A stretch of 64,000 nt of DNA from an uncultured Collinsella sp. (GCA_937995345.1 CALKKS010000015.1:76167-140166), one strand, 5' to 3'; positions 24,543-33,696 are shown, numbered from the stretch's first letter. A program made the numbers and translations. Notes: a model not told the origin generated them from the letters alone.

Positions 24543-25820
24543 CTAATTAACGGGGTGGTAGAAGGTATCGACGACCGTTTGCTTTACGTTGTCCTGGTCC
24601 AGATAGAACTCAGCGAAAGTGTCGCCCTGCTGCATGGTGCCCTGCAGCGTCACGACATCAAACGAAGTCAGGCCGTGCTCGAGCATCGTGGTTGCCAGAT
24701 AGCTGAACTCGTCCAGCCCCAAGTTCGTCCACGTATAATCGCCCATGGTCTGATACAAGTTAATGAGTATGGCGGGGTTGCCCTTGGCGCTGCTGAGCAC
24801 CTTCGATGCGAACGCCTGCACGTAGCTCACCTGGCGCGCCGTACGATCCAGCGAAGACGTCAGATTCGTCGTATCGCGCCACTGCACGTACTTTTCGGCC
24901 GTCTTGCCAAACAGCGTGGTCTCCTGGCCCTCGACAACCGAGGTGCCCGGCACGCTCTGCGTAGGCACCAGCGTCACGCCGCCAATGGAGTCGTTAATGG
25001 GAGCCACGCCCTCGATATTGAGCGTGTAGTAATAGTCGACCGGAATGTTGTCGAGTACGCGCGAAGCGGCAGCCGCCGTGAGCGCCGAGGAGCTATCTCC
25101 ATCGGTGCCATAGGCAAACTGCAGGCAGAGCTGCTCGGTCACCTGGCCCGAAAACGAACCACCCGCATACGTATCGACGGCGACCATGCTGTCACGCGGA
25201 ATAACGATGCCACGGGCCTCGCCGGTATCGGTATTAAGCGCTACAACCATAACGGTATCCGACTGACCTTCTTTGGCGCCATCGTCGGTCGCACGATTAT
25301 CGAAACCGATGAATGCAACTGTTGCCATATGCTTGTTGAGCGCGTACTTCTTGCCGTTATAGGTAATGGTATCGCCCTTGGCTTTAATGACCTTCTCGGT
25401 CTTTTCCTCGATCTTCTTTTTGCCCTGGCTCACGCTGTGGTTTACGAAACCCCAGCCGGCAGCGGCAATCGCAGCGATTACCAGCAGCACAATCACCAGC
25501 ACGCGAATACGACGTCGACGCTTGATGCGCTTGATTGATTCCTTAGAGCGGCGGCGACGTTGCGGTCCCGTCTCGTCGAGCGTGGGCCATTCCACCTCGT
25601 CGGCAGGCTCAGTCACATCATCGGTATCCTTCGCCGGAGCCTCGGCCGAAGCCCCAGTTTTGTCTTGGGTCTTCTCGTCAGGCTGAGCTTTCGAGTCCGT
25701 CTCGGCCTCCCATTGAGGCTCAACAGGCTCCGCCGCATCCTGAGTAGGCTGCTCGGTATTGTTTACTTGATTTTCATCGGGATCCACCGCATCGATAAAG
25801 TGCTTGCCACGGGGGTTCAT
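24543..25820 (-). CDS. LytR-CpsA-Psr (LCP) family cell-wall polymer ligase
   Basis: 425-residue membrane-anchored enzyme that attaches wall teichoic acid-like polymers, capsule or glycoproteins to peptidoglycan. A long cytosolic N-terminus with acidic repeats and a basic cluster precedes one transmembrane helix (about residues 106-126). The extracellular LCP domain contains IGFDNRATDDG, DTVMVVALN and RGIVIPRDSMVAV (substrate pyrophosphate-binding Arg/Asp). The gene starts 2 nt after the sortase stop, with AGGAG overlapping it, so the two are coupled. The cytosolic tail is longer than in most LCP proteins. Confidence 0.92.
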   Translation of the reverse strand: MNPRGKHFIDAVDPDENQVNNTEQPTQDAAEPVEPQWEAETDSKAQPDEKTQDKTGASAEAPAKDTDDVTEPADEVEWPTLDETGPQRRRRSKESIKRIKRRRRIRVLVIVLLVIAAIAAAGWGFVNHSVSQGKKKIEEKTEKVIKAKGDTITYNGKKYALNKHMATVAFIGFDNRATDDGAKEGQSDTVMVVALNTDTGEARGIVIPRDSMVAVDTYAGGSFSGQVTEQLCLQFAYGTDGDSSSALTAAAASRVLDNIPVDYYYTLNIEGVAPINDSIGGVTLVPTQSVPGTSVVEGQETTLFGKTAEKYVQWRDTTNLTSSLDRTARQVSYVQAFASKVLSSAKGNPAILINLYQTMGDYTWTNLGLDEFSYLATTMLEHGLTSFDVVTLQGTMQQGDTFAEFYLDQDNVKQTVVDTFYHPVN

Positions 25821-25822
25821 GA

Positions 25823-26641
25823 CTATTTTGTCTCCTGGTCGTTTGTTAACACACCGCTAACAATATAGCGCGAGTTGCCCTGCGAGCTATCGAGCATGCA
25901 GGTGCTCAACTGCACAATCTTACTATCTGCATCAAGTGTCACGCCGTCACGTACATTTTTGAGCAGCGCATCGGGATTGCAGACCGAATTAAAGTAGTTC
26001 TGGCGCGCCGTGGCGTCAGTAAAGTCAAAGGAATTAAGAATGTGGCGGTCATCATACTGATAGGCCGAGACAATCTTGTACGTCAGGATATGGCCGGGCG
26101 TGTAGATAAAGAACTCGGTGTTCTCGTTAAAAAAGTCCGCGTCCTCAAAGTTATGCAAGTTGTGGAATACGCCGCCGTTCACATGACCGTAAATCACCGT
26201 GACAGGATCGCTAAAGTCGCGCGCGTTGGCCATCTGGCTAAACGCGGTGCCATACGGGTCGTACTTGCCGTCCTTGTCATGGTCCAGATAGAACAGGTCG
26301 TCCGTCGCACTCTGAAGCAAGGGCGTGTTGATATCCGCACCCGGAATGTAGAGCCAGGCGTAAATGTCAGCGTTTTCTTTGATAAGCGAGGCAAAGTCAA
26401 TGGGATTGTCTGCCAGCTCTTTGTCCTTCGATTCGACCTTGGTGGCGGGCTTGCCCGTCGCGCTCATCTCCTGGGCACGCTGCTGCTCCAGGTGATTCAT
26501 ATAGAGCACGTAGCCGCCGCATGCGACTGCGATCAGCAGCAGTACCGCGATAACGCCCTTGAGTATCGTGGCGCGACGCTTTTTATCCGAGTCATCCATG
26601 TGTTTGCTGCTCATATGCTTGCCCTGCGGCTGCTCTGCCAT
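25823..26641 (-). CDS. srtB: Class B sortase
   Basis: 272-residue membrane-anchored cysteine transpeptidase (transmembrane helix about residues 28-47) that joins sorting-signal proteins to the cell wall. Catalytic His153 lies in IYGHVNGG, Cys248 in LSTCML and Arg258 in NSRYIVSG; the insertion before the Cys is typical of class B. The adjacent gene encodes a secreted protein with an SPATG signal, the motif preferred by C. difficile SrtB (SPKTG type), so substrate and enzyme match. Tandem with the LCP gene on its 3' side. Confidence 0.93.
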   Translation of the reverse strand: MAEQPQGKHMSSKHMDDSDKKRRATILKGVIAVLLLIAVACGGYVLYMNHLEQQRAQEMSATGKPATKVESKDKELADNPIDFASLIKENADIYAWLYIPGADINTPLLQSATDDLFYLDHDKDGKYDPYGTAFSQMANARDFSDPVTVIYGHVNGGVFHNLHNFEDADFFNENTEFFIYTPGHILTYKIVSAYQYDDRHILNSFDFTDATARQNYFNSVCNPDALLKNVRDGVTLDADSKIVQLSTCMLDSSQGNSRYIVSGVLTNDQETK

Positions 26642-26667
26642 GGTATTCCCTCACCCTGTAAATCGGT

Positions 26668-26699
26668 CAAAAAAAGGACCCGCACAAGTACGGGTCCTC
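26668..26699 (-). terminator. Terminator between substrate gene and sortase gene
   Basis: Minus-strand stem AGGACCCG/CGGGTCCT followed by a run of six T residues, after the SPATG-protein stop codon. It would set substrate mRNA in excess of sortase mRNA. Confidence 0.86.
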
Positions 26700-26727
26700 A
26701 AATCTTACGGTTGAAACCGTATGTGTG

Positions 26728-27318
26728 CTAGTTGTTCTTGCGAAGAGCAACAAAAGCGCAGGCAGCGCCAGCAGCGGCAACAGCAGCCACGGCGGCAACA
26801 GCGGTGGTGTTCACGCCGGTAGCCGGGGACTTAGCGCCCTTGTCGGCAGTCACGGTCGTGCTAGCAGCAGCAGAAGCGCCGCTCGTGGGCTGAGCAACCA
26901 GGGAGATGATGCAGAGCTCATTCATCGTGAAGGAAACGTTGCCGTTGGCATCAGCAGTCAGCTCCTTCACATCGGTAACACCAGAATCATGCTGGATATA
27001 GGCGGTTACCTTGGCGCCAGCGTACTGAGAACCAAGAGCAAAGGTGAAGCTGTAAGGGCCAGTGGTGTTCTGCTGGGTGACCTCAAAAGAAGCGACCACA
27101 TTGGAGCCAGAGGGAACGTTGCTGGCGGCAGTGCCGGAACCGGCAACCTTAAGCCATGCATCGCTGCCGGCGACAACGCCGGTAGCATTCGCGGTCACGC
27201 CATTGGACGTGACGGGCTGGCTGCTGACCTTCTCGGGGCTGTTGGCAGCAAAAGCAGCCACGGGCAGAGCCAAGACAAGAGCGAGAACGCTCAGTGCTGC
27301 CATGAATCTCTTCTTCAT
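26728..27318 (-). CDS. Secreted SPATG cell-wall-anchored protein (sortase substrate)
   Basis: 196-residue precursor. An N-terminal signal peptide (MKKRFMAALSVLALVLALPVAAFA) leads to a Ser/Thr/Gly/Val-rich surface domain of about 130 residues. It ends with the sorting signal S164-P-A-T-G168, an Ala/Val hydrophobic helix and a short basic tail (RKNN). No enzymatic motif; the body looks like a small beta-sandwich or low-complexity spacer. Function unknown, possibly adhesion or wall structure. Upstream of sortase B and LCP on the same strand. Confidence 0.85.
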   Translation of the reverse strand: MKKRFMAALSVLALVLALPVAAFAANSPEKVSSQPVTSNGVTANATGVVAGSDAWLKVAGSGTAASNVPSGSNVVASFEVTQQNTTGPYSFTFALGSQYAGAKVTAYIQHDSGVTDVKELTADANGNVSFTMNELCIISLVAQPTSGASAAASTTVTADKGAKSPATGVNTTAVAAVAAVAAAGAACAFVALRKNN

Positions 27319-27478
27319 GTTAGGTACTCCTCAACTTGCAGCTTGTGGACTTTTAAGTGCCTAGTAGTATAGCCCTTTTTTGTAAATTGTGACTCATGAG
27401 TTCTATATGAAACAACATTGCTGCTTTTTTGTTCACTCATTGGCCCCAAACAGCGACTTAGCGTGATGGTTCTGTGAC

Positions 27479-28063
27479 TTATTGGCCTTGCGTTACGGAC
27501 GTGACCTGCGAACCCACGCCATTTACACTGGTTTCGCTAACCTCGCTGTCCGTATCCTCGCCCTTTTGGGCATCGGCGATCGTTGCGGCAGCGGCAACAA
27601 TACCGCGCTGAGGCGCCACGCCCGTCTGTGCCTGAGCGCCCTCGACAAGCTCCGTGCCGGCATGCGCGAGCTCAGCAGACTTGAACATCGCACTCAGGTC
27701 GACCCCGCCGCCAGCGTAGCCGAGTGCGGCAAGTGCGATGACAACCACCGCAACAACAACTGCAATCGGCACGTAACGATGCCAACCAGCAGGATTGAGC
27801 CCACTGCGGCGAGCCGCACCGCGGCTGATATAGCCCAGCGTTCCGTCGTGCTTGAGCTTAGAGCCCACCACGCGCTTGCGCCCCCTCAGCGATGACTCGG
27901 CCTGCATGGCCAAGCGGGCGCTTGCCGAAGGGTAGCCGTATTTGGTGCGCTTGAACGAACCGTCGAACCCCGACGCGTGCTTGCCCCACGTCCGGGACGT
28001 CGTGCGGCGGTTAACTGGAGCCGTGCTCCGTCTATTCCGGTTTGGTTTTGAAGTCTCCGCCAT
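27479..28063 (-). CDS. Single-pass membrane protein of unknown function
   Basis: 194-residue protein. A basic, Arg/Ser-rich cytosolic N-terminus (residues 1-93) contains repeated short Lys-Tyr-Gly segments; one transmembrane helix lies at about 98-118; the C-terminus is Ala/Thr/Val-rich and extracellular. No domain recognised. The chosen ATG at 28063 is behind a weak G-rich site; an alternative ATG at about 28097 adds 11 residues. The topology resembles divisome or envelope accessory proteins, but there is no direct evidence. It sits between the SPATG protein and a Fis-type regulator. Confidence 0.65.
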   Translation of the reverse strand: MAETSKPNRNRRSTAPVNRRTTSRTWGKHASGFDGSFKRTKYGYPSASARLAMQAESSLRGRKRVVGSKLKHDGTLGYISRGAARRSGLNPAGWHRYVPIAVVVAVVVIALAALGYAGGGVDLSAMFKSAELAHAGTELVEGAQAQTGVAPQRGIVAAAATIADAQKGEDTDSEVSETSVNGVGSQVTSVTQGQ

Positions 28064-28147
28064 ACGCCCCCGCACGCCGTAACACAATCGAAACATTACT
28101 GCTTTGGACTGTAGCACACGCGCCGCATGCGGTCACGGGCGCCTCGC

Positions 28148-29365
28148 TCAGCGGTCATCGTCCTTCAGCAAGCGCCACAGGGTCGTGCGGCTTATTCCCA
28201 GCACCTCGGCAGCACGGGTCCGGTTGCCCTGAAGGTGGCCTACGACCAGTCGCGCAATGTCGCGTTCGGTGTCGGCCAGTGGACGCAGGATATACAGGTC
28301 GCTGTCGAGCGTCGGAGCGCCAAAGGTTGCGGTTTTGATGACGTCCTCCTGGGCGAGCACCTCCTCCGCCACCGCGCGCTCCGCCACACCCGACCCTACT
28401 AATATATAGAGCCGTTCCGAGACCTCGCGAAGCTGCAGATAGTTGCGTGGCCAGCGATAGCCGTTGAGCGTCGAGGCGGCCTCCTCGGACATACTCGGAG
28501 CGGCAGTTCCAAAGACATCTGACAGATATGACAAATACTGCGCAACCTTTTTCGATGCGCCGCCCTGCTCGGCAATCGCGGGCGCCACACTTACTGCGCA
28601 CGCCAAGCGCTCGGTTACAAAAGCAGCCTGATCGCTTTCGCCACCGCCCGGCATATCGTTTGCCGTCAGAACCACATGGCAACGCGCGGCCAGCGCCGTG
28701 TCGGTCATCGTAGAGACAAGCTCGCGCAGACGCTGCGGCGAAAGTGCATGCCAGCCGCCAATACAAAGGGTCAGCCCCGTTTGAAACAACGGCGATTCTG
28801 AACTCTTGAGTAGATGGCGCCAGCCGCGGTCCGTGAGCTCATCGAGCGCCACGGAAACAAAGGGCTCGTCAGCGAACGGCCCATCCAGATAGAGGCGTTT
28901 TGCAATCTCTGACTGGCCAGCACCCAGCTCGCCCTCCAACATGAGGGGCACGCCGCGGGCATAGCTTTCGCAGACGGGGCCAGCGACCGCAGCGGCACCC
29001 TCGACAATGCCATACGCGCTTGCCTCGTAGCGTGCCTCGACCTCATCTGCGTTAAGCCACTCAATACCCGCGTGCGCCGCCACACCGTGCACCTCGCGGA
29101 CCACGACCACCCAAAGCGCGCCGTATTCCTTGGCGACCGGACGCACCGTGAGGCTCAAGCGCCCTCCCGCACGCCCCATCACCAGGCGCGCGCCGTTGCC
29201 CACGCGCCCCAGGCGCTCGGCGACAAATGCCGCGACATCTTGCTCGAGCGCGACATCATCCATGGTCGAAATCGCCACGTGCCCATGCCCATCGATTGCC
29301 AACGCCGAGGCCCCGGCAGCAGCCAGGGCCTCGATCAAGATTTGCAGCTTGGCGTCACTGTTCAT
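28148..29365 (-). CDS. Fis-type HTH regulator with degenerate AAA+ domain
   Basis: 405-residue transcription factor. Residues 1-120 form an unrecognised sensory domain. Residues about 130-330 resemble the AAA+ domain of sigma-54 activators, but Walker A reads GELGAGQS (residues 145-152) with Gln in place of Lys, and no GAFTGA motif is seen. The C-terminus (about 377-405), NRTRAAEVLGISRTTLWRLL, is a Fis-type helix-turn-helix as in NtrC, PrpR or DhaR. Most actinobacteria lack sigma-54, so it may act like TyrR, on sigma-70 promoters. The start is weakly supported. Downstream of a YeiH-type exporter on the same strand. Confidence 0.8.
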   Translation of the reverse strand: MNSDAKLQILIEALAAAGASALAIDGHGHVAISTMDDVALEQDVAAFVAERLGRVGNGARLVMGRAGGRLSLTVRPVAKEYGALWVVVVREVHGVAAHAGIEWLNADEVEARYEASAYGIVEGAAAVAGPVCESYARGVPLMLEGELGAGQSEIAKRLYLDGPFADEPFVSVALDELTDRGWRHLLKSSESPLFQTGLTLCIGGWHALSPQRLRELVSTMTDTALAARCHVVLTANDMPGGGESDQAAFVTERLACAVSVAPAIAEQGGASKKVAQYLSYLSDVFGTAAPSMSEEAASTLNGYRWPRNYLQLREVSERLYILVGSGVAERAVAEEVLAQEDVIKTATFGAPTLDSDLYILRPLADTERDIARLVVGHLQGNRTRAAEVLGISRTTLWRLLKDDDR

Positions 29366-29631
29366 ATTGCGCCCCGTCCTCGGCGCCACGCCGCCACCGA
29401 CGGCCGCGCGGGCGAGTGTTTCAAAATTGAACGATATTGCCCACCAAACACTATAGGCCAGAAGCCGCCGTCCTGCGAGTATATGAGTTGCCCCGCATCG
29501 CCATCCTGGCGGGGCGATAAGAGCTCTTCGGGACCTATAAACCTGCGGACAAGCCATACCCGCAAGAGCTCCTATCGCTCCACCGCAGGTATGCGCTCGC
29601 CAGCACGCAGCACGCAAGATAAGCTACTTCT

Positions 29632-30666
29632 CTACCAGATTCCCAGCACGTGCTGCATTCCCAAACTCATGCACGCAATGCCAATCCAGCAGCAAAAGCC
29701 CAATGCGATGGGCTTGCCGCCCTTTTTGACCAGCTCGACGATATCGGTATTAAAGCCAATAGCCGCCATGGCCATCACGATAAAGAACTTCGACAGCTCC
29801 TTGATGGGCGCCGTAATGGATGCAGGAAGCTGAAACACCGTGGTGATTACGCTCGCCAGCACAAAGAACAGCACGAACATGGGAAACGCGCGTTTAAGCG
29901 AGAACGTGCTTTTGGCGTCGCCGCCGGCCTTGCGCGCCAGATGCATCTGCCAGCAAGCAAGCGCCAGCGTGATGGGAATGATTGCCAGCGTCCTGGTGAG
30001 CTTAACCACCGTGGCGCTCTCAAGCACATTGGCGCCGGGATGCATACTGTCCCAGGCGCTCGCCGCAGCCGTTACCGACGAAGTGTCGTTGATGGCGGTG
30101 CCGGCAAACAGGCCAAAGCCCTCGTTGGTCAGGCCGAGCATGCCGCCGAGCGTCGGGAACACGAGCGCCGCGATAACGTTAAACAGGAAGATGACCGAAA
30201 TAGCCTGGGCAATCTCGCGATCGTCGGCATCGATGACGGGCGCGGTCGCGGCGATGGCAGAACCGCCGCAAATCGACGAACCCACGCCCACGAGCGTCGC
30301 AATCTTGCTCGGAACCTTCATGACGCGGCAGAGCACAAAAGCGATGACAAGCGAGGTTGAGATCGTCGCCACGATAATCGGCAGCGACTGGGCGCCCTTG
30401 GACAGAATCTGCGAGAGGTTCATGCCAAAGCCAAGCAGGATGACCGCATACTGCAAGATCTTTTTGGATGTATAGGTGACGCCGGCAGCGAGCGGTTCGC
30501 GACGATCCTTGGGAAAGGCAAGCGCCAGAACCATGCCGATGAGGATGGCAAATACCGGCCCGCCAATCACCTCAATCTGTTTGCCGAGTAACGTCGCGGG
30601 GATGGCGACGATCAGGCAGAACAGGACGCCTTTCCAGCGCTCGCGTACGATATTCGCCAGTTGCAT
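29632..30666 (-). CDS. YeiH-type putative sulfate exporter family transporter
   Basis: 344-residue membrane protein of the YeiH/PSE (UPF0324) family with about 10-11 helices. Recognisable features are KKILQYAVILLGFGMNLSQIL, the GSSICGGSAIAATAPV loop and FAGTAINDTSSVTAAA. Family members are annotated as putative sulfate exporters; biochemical proof is thin. It begins 193 nt from the divergent GntR gene and could be its target. No sulfur-metabolism gene is adjacent. Confidence 0.9.
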   Translation of the reverse strand: MQLANIVRERWKGVLFCLIVAIPATLLGKQIEVIGGPVFAILIGMVLALAFPKDRREPLAAGVTYTSKKILQYAVILLGFGMNLSQILSKGAQSLPIIVATISTSLVIAFVLCRVMKVPSKIATLVGVGSSICGGSAIAATAPVIDADDREIAQAISVIFLFNVIAALVFPTLGGMLGLTNEGFGLFAGTAINDTSSVTAAASAWDSMHPGANVLESATVVKLTRTLAIIPITLALACWQMHLARKAGGDAKSTFSLKRAFPMFVLFFVLASVITTVFQLPASITAPIKELSKFFIVMAMAAIGFNTDIVELVKKGGKPIALGFCCWIGIACMSLGMQHVLGIW

Positions 30667-30828
30667 AGGGGATTCCTTCTTTCTGTTTCACGTTTGCGAC
30701 GGCTTATGATACGGCAACATTGGGCACAGCCTTGCGCAAATACAGACCAAGATGCCGCAATAGTTCTTGGGCAACAGCCGAATTACCCACCGCGGAGAGC
30801 CGATTCGCGGCATAATTAACAGCTGACA

Positions 30829-30841
30829 TATCAGTGTGATA
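30829..30841. promoter_or_regulatory. Palindromic operator between yeiH and GntR genes
   Basis: 13-nt inverted repeat TATCAGTGTGATA (5+3+5), just upstream of the GntR start, with CATAAT at about 30811-30816 as a possible -10 box. It may be the GntR autoregulatory site. Confidence 0.4.
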
Positions 30842-30859
30842 GAACGGTTGCGAGGCACT

Positions 30860-31561
30860 ATGGAAGAATCGATGCACGTCGGCGAGCAGGAAACGAGCCT
30901 ACAGGACCAGTCCTACCACACCATTCGACGCAAAATCGTCTACCTGGACTACAAGCCGGGCGAAAAGCTGGGCGTCAAGCAGCTTTGCGACGACCTGGAT
31001 ATGGGGCGCACCCCCGTGCGCGAGGCGCTGGTGCGTCTGGCGCAAGAGGGCCTGGTGCGCACCGTGCCCCAAAGCGGCACCTATGTCTCGCCCATCAACC
31101 TCACTCTTGCCGAGAGCGCCTGCTACATTCGCGAGCACCTGGAAAAGCAGGTGATTGTGGAGTGCTGCGCCCGCGCCACCTCGGCAGGTATCGAGCAGCT
31201 CGACCGAGCCATCGCGCTGCAGGAAAAGACCATGGCCGAGGAGGATCGCATCGGCTTCTTTTTAAGCGACAACCTCATGCACCGCATGATCTTTAACATC
31301 GCGTGCCGCAGCACCGTGTGGTCGTGGCTCGAGGCGACCAATGCCGACCTGGAGCGCTTCCGCTGGCTGCGCGCCGCCACGCAGAGGCTCGACAATCAGG
31401 AGATTGTTAACGAGCACAAGAAAATCCGCCGCGCCATCGCCGGTCGCGACCCCATCGAGGCGAGCTTTTTGGTCAGCAAGCACCTGCATATGATGTTCCG
31501 CAACCAGACCGAGGTCCTGGACCAATATCCCAAGTACTTCGAGACCAGCAAGCTCCGCTGA
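30860..31561 (+). CDS. GntR-family (FadR-type) transcriptional regulator
   Basis: 233-residue regulator. The N-terminal winged helix contains YLDYKPGEKLGVKQLCDDLDMGRTPVREALVRLAQEGLV, with the Arg pair and PVREAL segment of GntR proteins; the C-terminal all-helical FCD domain (IREHLEKQVIVECCARATS, DNLMHRMIFNIACRS) is FadR-like and usually binds a carboxylate through a metal. ATG 30860 is chosen with GAGG four bases before; GTG 30836 is an alternative. Divergent from the YeiH-type exporter. Confidence 0.9.
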   Translation: MEESMHVGEQETSLQDQSYHTIRRKIVYLDYKPGEKLGVKQLCDDLDMGRTPVREALVRLAQEGLVRTVPQSGTYVSPINLTLAESACYIREHLEKQVIVECCARATSAGIEQLDRAIALQEKTMAEEDRIGFFLSDNLMHRMIFNIACRSTVWSWLEATNADLERFRWLRAATQRLDNQEIVNEHKKIRRAIAGRDPIEASFLVSKHLHMMFRNQTEVLDQYPKYFETSKLR

Positions 31562-31594
31562 CCTGCCAAAAAGGGACAGGTTTATTTTGGCAGG
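31562..31594. repeat. Palindrome of the GGGACAGGTTTATTTTGGCAGG family, copy 1
   Basis: CCTGCC...GGCAGG arms around GGGACAGG, starting immediately after the GntR stop codon and followed by TTTTATCTGGG. Copies at 34142-34192, 38797-38844 and (partial) 39571-39606. Confidence 0.8.
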
Positions 31595-31614
31595 TTTTAT
31601 CTGGGCAAATGCAA

Positions 31615-31655
31615 CAAGGCCCGACTCCGCCACAACGGAGCCGGGCCCTTCTTGT
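31615..31655 (+). terminator. GntR gene terminator
   Basis: Stem AAGGCCCGACTCCG/CGGAGCCGGGCCCTT with a T-rich tail (TTCTTGTT), after the GntR gene. Confidence 0.85.
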
Positions 31656-31703
31656 TAGCGCGTTTCGACAACGGAGCACCTGATGTCAGTCACCAACAGC
31701 GAG

Positions 31704-31801
31704 CGAGCCGCATTTGCGCCAAGGTGACGTGAAATGAGAGGGCGCTGACCTTCTGGTCGCGCCCTCGAAATTGAACGTCAGATTGGCGCAAATGCGGCTC
31801 G
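31704..31801. repeat. Palindromic repeat with TGACGT core, copy 2
   Basis: GAGCCGCATTTGCGCCAA paired with TTGGCGCAAATGCGGCTC around GGTGACGTGAAAT and the GGGCGCTGACC/GGTCGCGCCC hairpin. Best preserved of three copies. Confidence 0.85.
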
Positions 31802-31848
31802 CGCAACGTCGAGCAGTTCCGGCGTTTGGTAAAACGCCGGAACAACAA

Positions 31849-33696
31849 TTACTCGACTGTCACGCTCTTGGCGAGGTTTCGGGGCTGGTCAACGTCGCAG
31901 CCGCGCAGGATGGCTACCTCGCGGGCAAGCAACTGCAGCGGAACACTCGCCGTAATGGGGCTGAACACGTCGCGGACAGCCGGCACGCGGATGATGCAAT
32001 CGGCGATCTTGTTGATCTCCTCGTCGCCCTCGGTGGCAACGACGATGACCTTGGCACCCCGTGCCTTGCACTCCATAAGGTTCGACACGGTCTTGTCGTA
32101 GGTGGCGCTCTTGGTGGCCACGGCGATGACAGGGAAGCCCGGGTCGATCAGGGCGATGGGGCCGTGCTTCATCTCACCGGCGGCGTAGGCCTCGGCGTGC
32201 AGGTAGCTGACCTCCTTAAGCTTGAGCGCGCCCTCGTAGGAGATAGCGGCGCCCATGCCGCGGCCCACGAACAGCGCCGATTGCGCGTCCTTGCACAGCA
32301 GGGCGGCCTCGTGCACGGCCTCGGTCTGCGTGTCCAGAATCCACTGGATCTGCTCGGCCGTATCGGAAAGCTCGCGGAACAGCATGCGCGCCTGCTTGGT
32401 GGTCAGGCGGTACTTGACCTGCGCCAGCAGCAGCGCCAGCAGTGTGAGGCTCACAACCTGGCCGATAAAGCTCTTGGTCGAGGCGACCGCGATCTCCTTG
32501 TTGGCCTTAGTGTAGATGACGCCGTCGCTCTCACGCGCCACCGGGCTGCCCACCACGTTGGTAATGCCGAAGACCTTGGCGCCCTTGATACGCGCGTCGC
32601 GAATGGCGGCGAGGGTATCGGCCGTCTCGCCCGACTGGGACACGGCAACGACGAGCGTCGTCGGTGTGATGATGGGGTTGCGGTAGCGGAACTCGCTGGC
32701 CGCCTCAACCTCAGTAGGGATGCGAGCCCAGCCCTCAATAAGGTTCTTGGCGATGAGTCCGGCATGATAGCTGGTGCCGCAGGCGATCACGTAGACGCGA
32801 TCGATGTCGTTGAGCTCCTCGAGCGAAAGGCCCAGCTCGTCGATGTCGAGCTCGCCGGCCGGCGTCATACGACCGACCAACGTGTCGCGCACGACGCGCG
32901 GCTGCTCGTGAATCTCCTTGAGCATAAAGTCGGGATAACCGCCCTTTTCGGCCATGTCCAGATCCCAATCGATGTGGGTGACCTTGGGCTCGATGACATT
33001 GCCGGCCTCGTCGGCATACTCGACGCCCGCAGGCGTGAGCCTGGCAAACTGACCGTCCTCGAGCACCACGACATCGCGAGTGGCGTCGATGAGCGCGATC
33101 ACGTCGGAGGCAACATAGGAGCCGGTTTCGCCCACGCCGACGACGATTGGGGAATCCTTGCGGGCCACGGCGATTACGCCAGGCTCGTCGGCGCACACGG
33201 CGGCCAAGCCATAGGCGCCTACCACGTGGGTGCAAGCCTCGCGCACGGAGGCCATCAGGTCGTGCGTCTCGGCATAGGCCTCTTCGATCAGATGCGCGAA
33301 GACCTCGGTATCGGTCTCGCTCTTAAAGTGGTGGCCGCGGCCCTCTAGCTCCTCGCGCAGCTCGGCGAAGTTCTCGATGATACCGTTGTGGACGATGGCG
33401 ATACGACCGTCGCAGCTGGTATGGGGATGAGCGTTAACGACGGAGGGCTTGCCGTGGGTAGCCCAGCGGGTGTGGCCGATACCGCAGGTAGCGTCGCTGT
33501 CGATGTTGGAAAGCTCGCTCTCCAGACCCGCGACCTTGCCCACGCGGCGGATGACGTCGAGGTGCGCCGCGGCGCCCTCGCCCACCTCGAGCGCGACGCC
33601 CGAGGAGTCATAGCCGCGATACTCCATGCGCTTAAGGCCTGTGACCAGGATGTTCTTTGCAATATCAGAGCCGGTGTAGCCGACAATTCCGCACAT
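31849..33696 (-). CDS. glmS: Glutamine-fructose-6-phosphate aminotransferase
   Basis: 615-residue GlmS, which makes glucosamine-6-phosphate from fructose-6-phosphate and glutamine, the first step towards UDP-GlcNAc. The N-terminal Ntn glutaminase begins MCGIVGYTGS with Cys2 as nucleophile. Two SIS domains follow, with GTSYHAGL, VSQSGETADTLAA and GRGMGAAISYEGALKLKE; the C-terminus LAKSVTVE is the conserved tail that forms the ammonia channel and active site. AAGGGAT precedes the ATG. No glmS ribozyme signature was found in the short leader. It is a single gene. Confidence 0.97.
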   Translation of the reverse strand: MCGIVGYTGSDIAKNILVTGLKRMEYRGYDSSGVALEVGEGAAAHLDVIRRVGKVAGLESELSNIDSDATCGIGHTRWATHGKPSVVNAHPHTSCDGRIAIVHNGIIENFAELREELEGRGHHFKSETDTEVFAHLIEEAYAETHDLMASVREACTHVVGAYGLAAVCADEPGVIAVARKDSPIVVGVGETGSYVASDVIALIDATRDVVVLEDGQFARLTPAGVEYADEAGNVIEPKVTHIDWDLDMAEKGGYPDFMLKEIHEQPRVVRDTLVGRMTPAGELDIDELGLSLEELNDIDRVYVIACGTSYHAGLIAKNLIEGWARIPTEVEAASEFRYRNPIITPTTLVVAVSQSGETADTLAAIRDARIKGAKVFGITNVVGSPVARESDGVIYTKANKEIAVASTKSFIGQVVSLTLLALLLAQVKYRLTTKQARMLFRELSDTAEQIQWILDTQTEAVHEAALLCKDAQSALFVGRGMGAAISYEGALKLKEVSYLHAEAYAAGEMKHGPIALIDPGFPVIAVATKSATYDKTVSNLMECKARGAKVIVVATEGDEEINKIADCIIRVPAVRDVFSPITASVPLQLLAREVAILRGCDVDQPRNLAKSVTVE

